Shown here: positions 39,233 through 50,018 of the stretch, one piece after another
Numbering within the stretch: position 1 is the stretch's first letter
Layout of the letters: each line of letters opens with the position of its first letter
Source: Varroa destructor
Taxonomy: Eukaryota; Arthropoda; Arachnida; Mesostigmata; Varroidae
Direction of reading: 5' to 3'
Assembly: GCF_002443255.2 (NCBI RefSeq)
Contig: NW_019211459.1
Coordinates: 275,333-339,332, forward strand
Length of the DNA: 64,000 nt
Program-made: the position numbers and the translations under genes
The notes under the pieces: generated by a model
The model's input: only the letters and a program-made list of their open reading frames with translations
Database searches by the model: none
Told to the model about the DNA's origin: nothing

Positions 39233-41639
39233 GTGAGTACTGAATGCAGATTTTAAACAGGCTTACCCTGTCAGGACCTGTTGGTCCTGGTGGCCTCTTC
39301 GACCGTTAACAGGCAATGAAGACGCCACAAAAAACTACCGAACTTGAATAAAAGCAAGACGGGCAATAAAAAAAGCAGTGCTGAACAGCGAAGGAAGTAG
39401 GACGAATGAGAAGACACCAAACGTGGGGGCGTACCGTTTGCTGCTGCTGTTATTGGACTCCAGCATGTCACTCACGGTCTCCACTACTACTGTTGCCGTT
39501 GCTGCTATAGTGACCCGCTTCAGCGCTTCGAACGGAATCACGGAACGGAGCAGTAGTGAGACAGCGTAACGCTTATCAACCTATATTTTGTTTCATCGTT
39601 CATCGTGTTTTACTCTTTTCCCCGATGATGCTAATGTAAATACAAAATAGCATTTCTATATGCGTATATCTTACGATTTTTTTAGTTACCTGGCTGCACC
39701 CTGGTTTCTGCTATTGTTCTTACAATATTAACATACGTTTGGTTTTCATGGTAAGAGCACTAAGCTTAATTTGCGTTCAGTGGCGTCGCTGTCATCGTAT
39801 GTAAGCTCGTCCCAAAACGCTAACGAAAAGCCAATACATACCGACTATATTCTTCTGTGAGAACAAACATTATAGAAACTTCGATGACATGAGCATGCAC
39901 GCTCATCTATACATGGACAAAGGCAGAAGATTCGTTACTAAGCTAGGCTGAACTCTATCTATCTATCTGTTAACATTTTAGTGATGATTTATCTAAGACC
40001 AAATAAACTGATAATTAACTTATTAGCTTGACCTTACTGATAAACATCTTACGTAGACGTAATACGCCACCTTGTTTTATTTCATATACGATTATGTTCC
40101 TGCAGACAACTACTATATGCTCGTAGGAAAGCCATGTGAGGTTCGTTCTTCCGGCTCAAGTGGGGGCTGACGAAATGCCATTTGTATCAAAATAGCTTTT
40201 TACGCTAACAACGATAAACTAATTAAGGCTGCTCCCAATACTGAATCATATTATGGTATCTAGCATAATTGATACACGTCAGCTATTTTAATTGAATGTA
40301 GGTAGGAACAACCTGCAAAAAAAAGACACAGCTTACTTTGCTCTTTTTTTTTTTTAGAACTTGTGCCTTACTAGACATTTTTCTCTCAAACGGGAGCCAA
40401 AAAGTGGCCGTAAGTTGAGTGGATAACGCTTCTCCACTACCGCTTGCCAACGCCACAGCTTATCCGACTCGCGTACAAACGACAACTCTTTAAACGAGCC
40501 TATCGCCGAGCCTAATTGTAGGATAGGTCCTAAATTATATCCGGCCCACATTATGTAACTTTTACTACCTGTGTTATTCATTCAGCAAACGTACAATCAG
40601 CAAAGCGTTCTTTCACTCCCATAGAATTGAAAAGTCTTCAGAATACTTACCGTTTCGTGCATAGTGCCTTGCATTGGCATAATTAGCTATAAAAATCATA
40701 ATATTCTTAGCTGATCGTATTTACTTGTTTCAATTTAATTTGACCGATTTCCTGTTGAATCAACCCAAATTTTACACTACTCGAAGAGGTCAAATTTATG
40801 AGCTTCTTTTCTGTCGACTTTAGCTCTGCCTACTTCAATTTTAAGGTCCTTTTCCTCATCATTGGTCCTTCCTCGTTTATCGTCGCCTTCTTCTTCAACT
40901 GAACTCTTCTTGATCGCATTCAGTGTTTTTTCACGCTGTTTCTACTTTGAGTTTGTTTAGATTTACTTACTCTAAGTTGGTCGACCAACAACTGTGCTGA
41001 CCATACATTATTATATTAGCAAATCTTTTTTCTCTGACTTTTTTTTTTAGGCAAGGACACCTTTTATGTGCCAACTGCCACTATTATGTAGAAGCAAAAG
41101 CTCCGTACTTATACCCAAACACACAAACGGTACGGATTTAATCGACGACCACAGTTCTGCGTTCGAGCGGGTCAAGCCTTCTACAGGACTGTTTACCACA
41201 ACGTGCCGTATCCGCTTATTGCATATGGTTTTAATATGAAATACTTCTGAAAATTTCAATAAGATTCAGAATGGATCGGTAGTGTGGCTCTTTATTCGTT
41301 GCTTCTTGTACATTTCCTGTCAAAGAGGTTTCCACTATACCAAAATATGCATATATATTATTACCGTATGCCGGACCACTCTGTATGCTTCCACCGGATG
41401 TAGTTTACGTCACATGCTAATCAGCTGATCATACCGATAAAGGTAGGACGCGACAGTTACTTTCTGACGCCACCACTGAGAAGGGCGTTGGCAATGATAT
41501 GCTGGGCTGGATCTTTGCTAATTGTCAATTTAAGTTGTTTGTGCCTATTGCTTAACGCTGAAAAAAGGGGGCGACACTTTCAATGTTAGCTTAAATTATA
41601 CAAGCGTTGGACGTTTGAACTGATGACGACTGCAGGACC
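39233..41639. other. Unassigned sequence
   Basis: Short overlapping frames occur at 39.3-39.6 kb on both strands, at 40.35-40.58 kb (minus, 75 codons) and at 41.05-41.26 kb (minus, 70 codons). None is recognisable. Poly-T runs sit before possible acceptors at 40.35 and 41.05 kb. Confidence 0.4.
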
Positions 41640-42343
41640 CCAGTTACGGTTGCTGGTCGAAGTGGTGGCGGCTAAAAGTAGAGACTTACAGCTGGTGGTC
41701 TCCTTCTGCTATGCGCGATGCCAACGGGATAGTTTGGTGACGACGACCGATGACTTCTGAACACTTCTTACGTTCTTTTGGCGCCATCTTCGCTGCTGGC
41801 TGCCATGCGGCGTCGGATGGGCATCACTGGTTCGACCAGTTGGTCAGACAAAGCGGCTCGCCAATCGAAGTTTTTCGTCCTAGCAGCAGACGTATTGCCG
41901 CCGCGGGACGGATGACCGAACCGTGTATTTATCGCACACGGCCACAGCCTGGCTGATTGATAGACCGACTGCAGTTGGAAGCTGCCCCTTGCCTGCCTCC
42001 GTATTATCAGACTACTTGGCTTGTTTGCCTGCTTGCCTTCTAGGTCGCTCGCGTGAGTACGCTCTAGGAAGACGCACTCGTCTTTTTATTTTCTGCTCAT
42101 GTCTGCGCTTTTCCTTGCTTCTAAACAAAGACGGAGTAAGTCGGCTACTAGACGAACAAATGAGCGATATCGTTGTGCCCTGAACAAGTCCAGATTGGAA
42201 GAACGAATCTAGGATCTTCTAGCTAATCATATGACGGTGCATCGTATCGATACCGCATTGTGAAATCTGATCAGTGTTTGTGCATGTAAGCCTGAATAAA
42301 TCTAACTATTTCATATGCTTGGTATGTGTACATGTGCGCGTGA

Positions 42344-42395
42344 GTGCGTGCGTGCGTGCGTGCGTGCGTGCGTTCGTCCGTCCGTCCGTCCGTCG
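42344..42395. repeat. TGCG then TCCG tetranucleotide repeat
   Basis: About seven TGCG units are followed by about five TCCG units, ending at CGTCGG. Confidence 0.92.
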
Positions 42396-44251
42396 GACGT
42401 ATGTGGTGCGATTGATGCTCGGTCGACACCGGGAACAAGAGCTTTCCGTAGCACTATAGTGTGGCATTGTCGTGTCGTGCGCGATCTACCGTGCGCTGCG
42501 GCTGTTGCCGTTGTAATGCTCCAGGCGATGGTGTTGGTGTTGCAGAAGTACCTTGTGCTTCTGCTTCGGCAAGAGCAAAAAAAGCCACTTCACTATGTGC
42601 GTGCCCTCACCCTTGGCGAACGGGAGGCCGGTGAGGGAAGAGAAGGCAACATCGAGACAGAAGAAGATTGGAGAAGACCGGCCAATGCCAGCGAGCAACG
42701 CTACGGTCATAGGGACACCGGTGCCCGTGGCTTCAATCCGAACCGGTACAACTCACGTTGTTGCGAATGAATACTGTAGCGGACTAGTCGGACACCTACG
42801 AACGGGGTTGTAGCCGTCTGCGCTGACCGCTTCGCCAGACAAATACAACGGATGGTAGCCAGTTTCAGTTGTGCTCGATAGCCTATCGAATCTGTTAACC
42901 ACAACTACTACAATGAGATACTTACCTTCGTTTCTTATTTTGCTACACGTAAATTGTACCACAGCTTGTTCAGGACCGTCGTAGCTCGAAAACATGGGCG
43001 ATGTAGTCCTTAGAATTTCTGCGCTTGTCAACTTCGTCTTAAGATCATCTCAACATAGGATTCAGCTGCCATGGAACCAAAGCACAAGTAAAAAGTAAAC
43101 GTCCAATAGATGAAGGATTCCAATATCCTGTTGTGTTTGTTGTTGGAAGTAACATACATTCAAGTACAACTAAGTTTGTGTTTGTGAGTCGCAAGCATTT
43201 ATCAACTTGAGTTCGTATAGTCATTCGGCAGTACATACTCGCCTGCTGCTAGGCAAAAGAGTAACTTTGATGCCGCTATCATTGTATTGCTACTGAAAGC
43301 GTTAGTAATATTAGTAGTAGAACTATCTGAGCGGCTGTGCAACTACGGTCGTAGGATCCTCGGAATTATACAGCCGTCAGGTCACTCGCAGGCCGATTGA
43401 ATCGGATGGATTACCTTTGCCCTATCGTCGTTGCCTGTCAAGTCTGTTCAATTCTACCATACTCTCTAGTGGTTCAATCTGTATCTTGCGTTGTGCGGCC
43501 GACTATGATATAAGCTCTCGTTTCATATAGCCGTGTACTATAGTCATGCAACAGCCGATCGAGAGTAGTTGGTCATACACAATCGTAATGCCGTGCCCAT
43601 CGTAGCTGAGTTGCTACCACCCTGCCACTATTACAACTGCAGTAGCTGCCATAGTGGTCAAGCGGCGGAGGTAACAATGGAAGTCGTATGGCGGTCGTTT
43701 TCGTAGTACGAGCGTGAGCTATCCGTGTCCCCACTGTCGTCGTCATTCGGTTCCCCCGAACAACTAAAAGGCCATCTGCGGTTTACGCTGATTGCTGCGA
43801 TTCGTGTGCTGTGTGCCCCTAGAAGACAACAACAGCAGCAGCAGCAGCGGGAATGCTAGTCTCTCCTCAAGGCAAGTCGAGACAATCACCGAACGCCGCT
43901 TCTGTTACCGCTGCTGTTTCTGTCACTAGCGTAGTGGTCAGCTGCGGGTTAGCAACAACTGCCGCTTCTGGAAAGTGGAGTCCGCAGTAGTGGCAGTGAG
44001 GAGCTAGTGGCAACGAAGTGCGTCCATCATCAACCGCCATGCGACGCTTTCGTAGCAGCGGCGTCGAAGTAAGTGTGTGACAGTATCTAACAGGTAGATG
44101 TGTAGTGGTTCGGCAGACGGACAACAACAGCAACAGTAGGAGCACATTAGGCTACATTTACCGCATTTGTCCGTCGCTGGCCACTTGGTCGATTTGTCCG
44201 TTCAGTCGAAGTGACAGTTTGCGTCGTTGCAGCCAGAGCAACAGGTGGCGC

Positions 44252-44318
44252 TGTTGTTGTTGTTGTTGTTGTTCGTTTAAACATCGATGTCGCTGTCGTC
44301 GTCGTCGTCGTCGTCGTC
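44252..44318. repeat. GTT and GTC trinucleotide repeats
   Basis: Seven GTT units (44252-44272) and, 22 bases on, eight GTC units (44295-44318). They would encode Cys/Val or Arg runs in frames that show no other sign of being coding. Confidence 0.9.
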
Positions 44319-44945
44319 ATCATTCAATAGCATCAGCGAGACCACAGTTGATTTTCATTACAATCATCATCATTGTCATCGTCAGCACGAAAGGCAGCCG
44401 TGAGTTTTTTTTTGCCAGAGGAGGTCTTTCATTGTAACTGCAAAACACCAGACCTCATCCAGCTGCCAGAAGCAAATCTAGAAGAGGTTTGTGTGTTTCT
44501 AATCATAATGTGTATACGCCCATCCTGCAGTGATGATGATATGCGGTGAAAGATGAAGACATGAAAAGCTCGAGAATGACAACCTAGAAAAAATATAGAC
44601 CACTCGCCAACTGTCAACAGTCTCTTCAGCAAGAGTCACGCAGTATTGCTGGCATGCAAACAGTGCTCATATAGATTTATGAAAAGGAGAGGGCTAGCTG
44701 ATTTGTGGTATACATGTAATTTCGTGTCGTGGAGGAATACTACATGCTAAACGCTTGGGAACCCCTCGGGAATTTTGGGGAGTTCTGTGAAACATTTGAA
44801 AATTTGAAAAAATTAAAAATTCTCCTGGGACTTAAGGCAACATTAGGTGCATTGGTATGCGCCACAGAGCGCAAGCGTGTTAACTTTTCACGTACCAGAT
44901 AACATAGTGAATATAGGTGACGCATTGATTGACTTTTGTTGGCAG

Positions 44946-45042
44946 GCCCTACGGGGGCTGCCTTTAAAAACCCGCGCGATGGGAAAATCGGGCATGAGAC
45001 CCGCCCCGGGCCTCTTCACACACATCCCATGTACATCAATGG
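44946..45042 (+). CDS. Candidate 97-base exon, product unknown
   Basis: It has a good acceptor (GACTTTTGTTGGCAG) and a strong donor (GG|GTAAGT). With one base supplied from upstream, the frame reads PTGAAFKNPRDGKIGHETRP then HTHPMYIN. A second frame is open too (LRGLPLKTRAMGKSGM...), and the third is closed. The segment is much richer in GC than its flanks, as exons here are. I do not recognise the protein, and the neighbouring exons are not identified. Confidence 0.35.
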
Positions 45043-46979
45043 GTAAGTTAGTCAGAGTAATAATAATAATTGCATTCCCACAATGCAACAGAGAACATTT
45101 ATTTATAGTGGAAGTTCACCGGACCGTGAATCCTTTCGCGTAAGATCCTTGTTCCGCAAGATACCAAATTGCCAAAAAAAAAAATACTACTGACTAAGTA
45201 TATTATGCATCGCTGATCAAAGTTAATAACTTATAAGGAATATATTTTTTGTGTGTTATTGTTTTTGTTATTTTATAAGCCTCTCATAAAAGCTCTATAC
45301 AAATAAAAGGCATACATTTGGAAAGTAGAGTTGAGAATTACGGAATACGTTCGATCCAACCCAACGGGAATCTCGCTTTCCGGACCGTCTGACCAGAAGT
45401 TAGGCCAAGGATCAGGCCTGCATTAGGTTACGTCTAAATGATCGGTTAAGCCGAAAGAGTGTTTGTTGCAAATTAATTTCCTGTTAATAAGCCTTTTGTC
45501 AAACAAACATTGATTTGGCTTTACACCTTTACCTTCTTTATTCGGCAACCTATAGTGTTAGTTTAATGGCAGTTGTTTCCTTCAGGCTCACAAGAAGCTG
45601 CTATTTATAGTAGCAGCCTAACCGTTGGCCCTGTGAGTTAGCTCCTACGTTCGTTAAGTAGTTAGTATCCGTTCATGCTGACATTTTTGCACGGCGATGG
45701 GCAATACTGTATTTCATTGGGAAGTTTTGTCACTGGTGCACAAGGCCATCCTTATTTCTTTGTCTAGATAACAGAAATTTGCCCTTATTTTGGACTCCAG
45801 GTATCTATTTCTTTTAAGGATATATTTTTGCGTCTCAGTCTAAAACAGATTGATGTTAATAATTACTATCTCAGCAATATAGAAAATATCCTTGCTTCGC
45901 TTTGTGCCGAACCGGATACGCCCTTAAATAAACTTATGATTTATTCATAAAAAATATAACAACTTTGACCTACTATAAGTGGACCTTTTCGGTATTTGGA
46001 GGATACAATGTTGCAAAAAAGGCCATTCTAGTATGTTCAGTGTGCGATACGATACAGGGTGTGTGTAGCATAATCCGGTATTCATTGTTTGGAAATGAAT
46101 TATTTTTACTGCGACGAGGAATAAGCCTTTGCGGAACGTCTTGTGGCCAAGACGCCTTGCCTTCAACAGTCACATGTCAACTAGCCATTGACTAATTGAC
46201 TGACCAATGAGAAACGGGTGAGTACATAATCTGTGCCAAAACAAGGCATAACTTATGGGTTTTTGTCTAAGGGTCCAAAGCGAGTGATGGTCGATTATGG
46301 TCTCATGTTCTTCTCTATGAGTGGGAAAGAAAAGAGCAAGATTACATAATCGAATAGGCTTCTCTATTCTTTTTTCTGTTAAAATTTAATTAAACGCCCA
46401 CGAGGCTGCGAGACGAGATTCTGCTCCGTGATTTCCAAGAAAAGGACAAGATAAACGATGTCACCAGTTCTAGCTAGCAGGGCGATGTTCTCGCAGAAGT
46501 TAGAAGTTTTGCGTTTTATGTATCGCTTCGTAAAGGAGCAGCTTCGAAGTAATGACTGATATTAATGATGAAAAACACACCATATAAAAAAAATTATGCT
46601 TCCATTCAGTACTTCATTCTTGAGGCGGTTCAGTTAAAAACACCTTAGATCCCAAATACATTTGGAATATATTCTATTCTACTCTGGATGACACCTTAGA
46701 AATCAATTTGCATTAAAGCCCACTTTAATTAGACGCTAATTAACGACAGGTTGAAATTTATCTGACGTCGGCGCGTTCCCGTCAGGTATTCGTTTATGAA
46801 ATTTTAAAAAGGCTAATGATATCGATTGAACGGCTCGCATAGTAAGGACTGAGCTTACGCAGGAAAACCTTTCCTTGGGCTGGTACGAGTAACGATCAAG
46901 TGGTGCGTACATCAACGTCACTCGACTGACCTATTCGAGAGCAGATAGTGTATAGCTCAAGCTTGAAGCTAGCCAAACA

Positions 46980-47093
46980 ATGATAGGTTTCTCGTCTTAT
47001 TATTTCAAACATCTTGCAATTTTTGGATTTTTTCTTCCGTCCGGTTTTACTGCTTTAGAGGGTCCGTCATTCCCTGCGCAAAACAAATCGTCT
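46980..47093 (+). CDS. Candidate first exon with signal peptide
   Basis: An ATG opens a frame with a hydrophobic stretch (HLAIFGFFLPSGFTAL) then EGPSFPAQNKSS and a strong GTAAGT donor in phase 0. This fits a secretory signal peptide. The later candidate exons at 49525, 49615 and 49932 continue in compatible phase, but the linkage is only inferred. Alternatively TTTACTGCTTTAG at about 47057 is an acceptor and the coding part is a mini-exon. Confidence 0.25.
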
Positions 47094-48458
47094 GTAAGTA
47101 ATAACGAAATCAGGTCACGAAATTTCCTAAGTTCCAACACATATATGTACCTATTCATTCGGCTCGATCCATTCAATTTACAAAATTGCTGAAAATCAAA
47201 AAATAGTATATTTTCTATAACTGAAAGAGCTATATCATCTACGACAGATATATGATAGAATGCGCAAAAAGATATATATAACAGAGTATAGGCCGAATTG
47301 GATATTGCTACCCGGTGGTACTAAAATGATCCAGACCCGGTTGATTTACCAATATAAGGATGGAGGAAAAAACAGGTGAACCTCTGGAACTCGTGAATTA
47401 AATTATTTGGAGAGAACTATAACTATCGTTTGTTTAGCTGGCTAGTTGAAGTTATGATTTAGTGGACGCCAAAAAAAACGCCCACTTCTTCTCAACGCCG
47501 TGCGAAAACAAGCTGCAGGTTGTAACGTCCCGCCACCCATAAGAGGCAACGACATGTACAATTCAATTTAATCGATATAGTAGCTAGCGTACGCCCCCCG
47601 CCCCAGACGATCGGGTGAAGCCAATAGACTAAAAGATCGAATGAACTCAAAGGACAAAACTTTTCAGACAAACCCATCTCGCATACTTCGGTAGAGACGC
47701 AAAACGGTAGACGCAAAACGTAAAATTCAGTTGCTGTGCGAACAAAAAGAATAACGCACGTACATATGCCGTGCGCTTCAGCAGATGTTACGTGAAGTCT
47801 TTTAGCACTCATTTAACTTCTCGGTGAACAAATCGCGTAACTTGGAAGTAAAACTTCCTGTTGGTTTACGTTAACCGGACAATACTCGTCAGGACTTACT
47901 CTATTCTAAGTGCCTTTGCTGTTTTAGTGCGCAAGGTGCTTTGTGCTATCACGCTAGCGGCTTTGCGATAGAGTCTAGTAAGCGAAAACGGGTGCGACAT
48001 ACTCATAATGGCCTAGTGTTTTTCTAGGCCACTTACAGCTATACCAACATTTATGCATCCAGATGTGTCTGCCTGAATTTAGCCACAACGATTTAAATCT
48101 GATTCGACAAATTGTTACATTCAATAGCAAACAAGTTTTTTTTTTTTTTGGGACACCAGTTGAGACACTAATTCGCCTGCCTATGTGACAGTATACGCAT
48201 CCGGTTTTCTACCTGGATTGACGCATCCCTTCGTTTGACAGGTAGGTCAGCCTGTAATATATATATAGGCAATGTTCTGATTAAAAACGGATAATTTATT
48301 TTTCGGAGCACGGCAGAAAAGGAAATAAATGTTGTATTTGAAGTAGTGAACTCCTATCGGCATGTATCTGAATTAATTAATATGTTTTAGCAGCAAAGTG
48401 TATCTATCATTGTTATCAGCCGAATTAACATTAAAGACACTTTTTCGAAAGGCGAAGG

Positions 48459-48505
48459 AATCGCTCCCCATGCTAAAAGACTATCTTTTCGCATGAGGAG
48501 CGATT
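48459..48505. ncRNA. Compact foldback, possible hairpin RNA
   Basis: Two 22-base arms (AATCGCTCCCCATGCTAAAAGA and its near-complement) pair at 20 of 22 positions around a three-base loop, CTA. This is too strong to ignore in unique sequence. The tight loop and short length argue against a normal microRNA precursor, so a tiny inverted duplication is equally likely. Whether it is transcribed is unknown. Confidence 0.3.
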
Positions 48506-49524
48506 TATGAGCCTGTCTGTTGGCTGATTTCTACGTGCGCGTTTGCCCTATCTGTGCCAGGCTACTCGGCACGCTCGCAGACAAATCGACAACGCTGCGC
48601 GTGCGCTTCGTGCGACTCGAGAAGGGATCTGAATTTGTTCTCTCTTAACGGTGACGCTCCTTCAATATACCTTTAGAATTAACCTCTCATTTACCGAGAG
48701 GCTTATTTGTGTCTATTAGCTGGCCTTCGTTTTGGTCCATTTACTATAACATCTTTCTTCTCCGGTTCGAAAAACGTTTTTGAGGTTCAAAGATCTTCCA
48801 GTTAGATTTGCACCTGGATGAAAATGAGGACAAAAAGGGTCATTTGCATGTTTGATCTAGCGCACTTTCAACGATGACTTCAGTTGATCGAGGCTGTTAG
48901 TAAAAAAAGCTAAATAAACTAAACGCCAATGGCGGTGGCATTACTCTTTATTAAGCGTCGTATTGTAGTTAGGTACGGCCACACGAGCCATAGAACTGTA
49001 CCCTGAACGTACAGCCCCGCGAAGTTCGTCTTTCATAACCAAAAAGAGCAGTCGTGTTTGGCAAGTGGTTCGCGCAGTTTCAGGTCGTGTCTGTTACCCA
49101 ATACACACCCCATATTACATACCCCATCAGTAATTGAGCGCTTCATTGTGTTTCTAGCCATATATATTTCGATAGGGAGACAGGCCTTATCGAACCTATC
49201 GTCTCTGCATGGCAATATGTTTTGTCGTAGGAGCTAATATATTTGGGCTTCATCGTTTCATGGCCTATTTTTTGTGTTCTATTGCATCTAAATCTATAAA
49301 AACATAGCGTCTTTTTGTTGGCTTTCATATTACGCGCATATAGATAGTGCTCCGGAGACGCATGAATGATGCTATCCTACATGTTATGACTAGAGGCCTG
49401 TGCTCTTAACACTATCAATTTTTCACTTTAAATTAGAAAGCGATGCCATGAATAGATTGTTCCCTGTTCAGTATAGGTGAGGAACAGATCTTCAGCCAAA
49501 TTTCATACGTTTAACTATTTCCAG

Positions 49525-49573
49525 TTGCCGCTGCCACAAGTGGCGCAACGGTTAATCACGCTGGACCTGATCC
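49525..49573 (+). CDS. Candidate exon 2 of a small secreted protein
   Basis: The acceptor is TAACTATTTCCAG and the donor GTAACG. The phase-0 frame reads LPLPQVAQRLITLDLI, leaving one base. The gap to the next candidate exon is only 41 bases, unusually short for an intron and a reason for doubt. Confidence 0.22.
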
Positions 49574-49614
49574 GTAACGGCCGGCTTCGTTTATAAATAT
49601 TCCATTGTCTTCAG

Positions 49615-49739
49615 GCCGCTGTATTAGAAAACATTATTTGCATCGGAACCGTGGCCTGCCGCCATGTCTACGAATCCATTCGGACGGACGCGTGCATGCG
49701 TTGTCAAATAACAAGTTGGTTGTTCGACGGAGTCTTCCT
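49615..49739 (+). CDS. Candidate exon 3, weak FGF-like strand
   Basis: The acceptor is CCATTGTCTTCAG and the donor GTGAGG. In the frame continuing exon 2 it reads RCIRKHYLHRNRGL, then CLRIHSDGRVHALSNNK. The piece LRIHSDGRV resembles the 'hLRIhPDGRVdG' strand near the start of the fibroblast growth factor core. A second frame is also open (ENIICIGTVACRHVYESIRT...). No later FGF exon (GVVSIkGv...YLaM) was found, so the family call is tentative. Confidence 0.22.
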
Positions 49740-49931
49740 GTGAGGGTGAACTCAAGCCAACTGACATGCGTGACTTACAACAAAGTTGTTTTTTCTTCCG
49801 TCGTACTTTTCATATCCGAGCCGCAGTATTTTTGCGTTCGGCTTGCGGTGACCAAATAACGAAGCTAAGAGCTCAGCTACTTTTATGGGCATATAAAATA
49901 TTGAAGGTTTCCATTTACTAAATGTGTGCAG

Positions 49932-50018
49932 ACAAGCCGTGACGTCCTAAACGGCAAAACAGAAGACGTCAACCCCTCTCTTTGTGACTCGCTATGCAAT
50001 TTTCCATCTTCTTCTTAA
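49932..50018 (+). CDS. Candidate terminal exon of the same small gene
   Basis: The acceptor is TACTAAATGTGTGCAG. The phase-0 frame reads TSRDVLNGKTEDVNPSLCDS then a short Ser-rich end and TAA. Phase agrees with the previous candidate exon. It has no recognisable domain. Confidence 0.18.
   Translation, partial: TSRDVLNGKTEDVNPSLCDSLCNFPSSS

Larger units (their letters stand above)
41640..44440. other. GC-rich stretch with simple repeats (possible promoter/5'UTR region)
   Basis: Base composition rises clearly above the surroundings, CpG is frequent, and TGCG/TCCG, GTT and GTC repeats cluster here. Overlapping frames of up to 151 codons run on both strands, as expected when stops become rare in GC-rich DNA. 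They contain repeat-encoded peptides (C-V-R-A runs) and no known domain. I read this as regulatory or untranslated sequence of an unidentified gene rather than coding sequence. Confidence 0.35.

Noticed and set aside
42315..42770. 151-codon plus-strand frame, the longest in the window
   Set aside because: It starts within a TGCG/TCCG repeat in GC-rich DNA, has low-complexity composition and overlaps several equally long frames on both strands. No domain or splice context supports translation.
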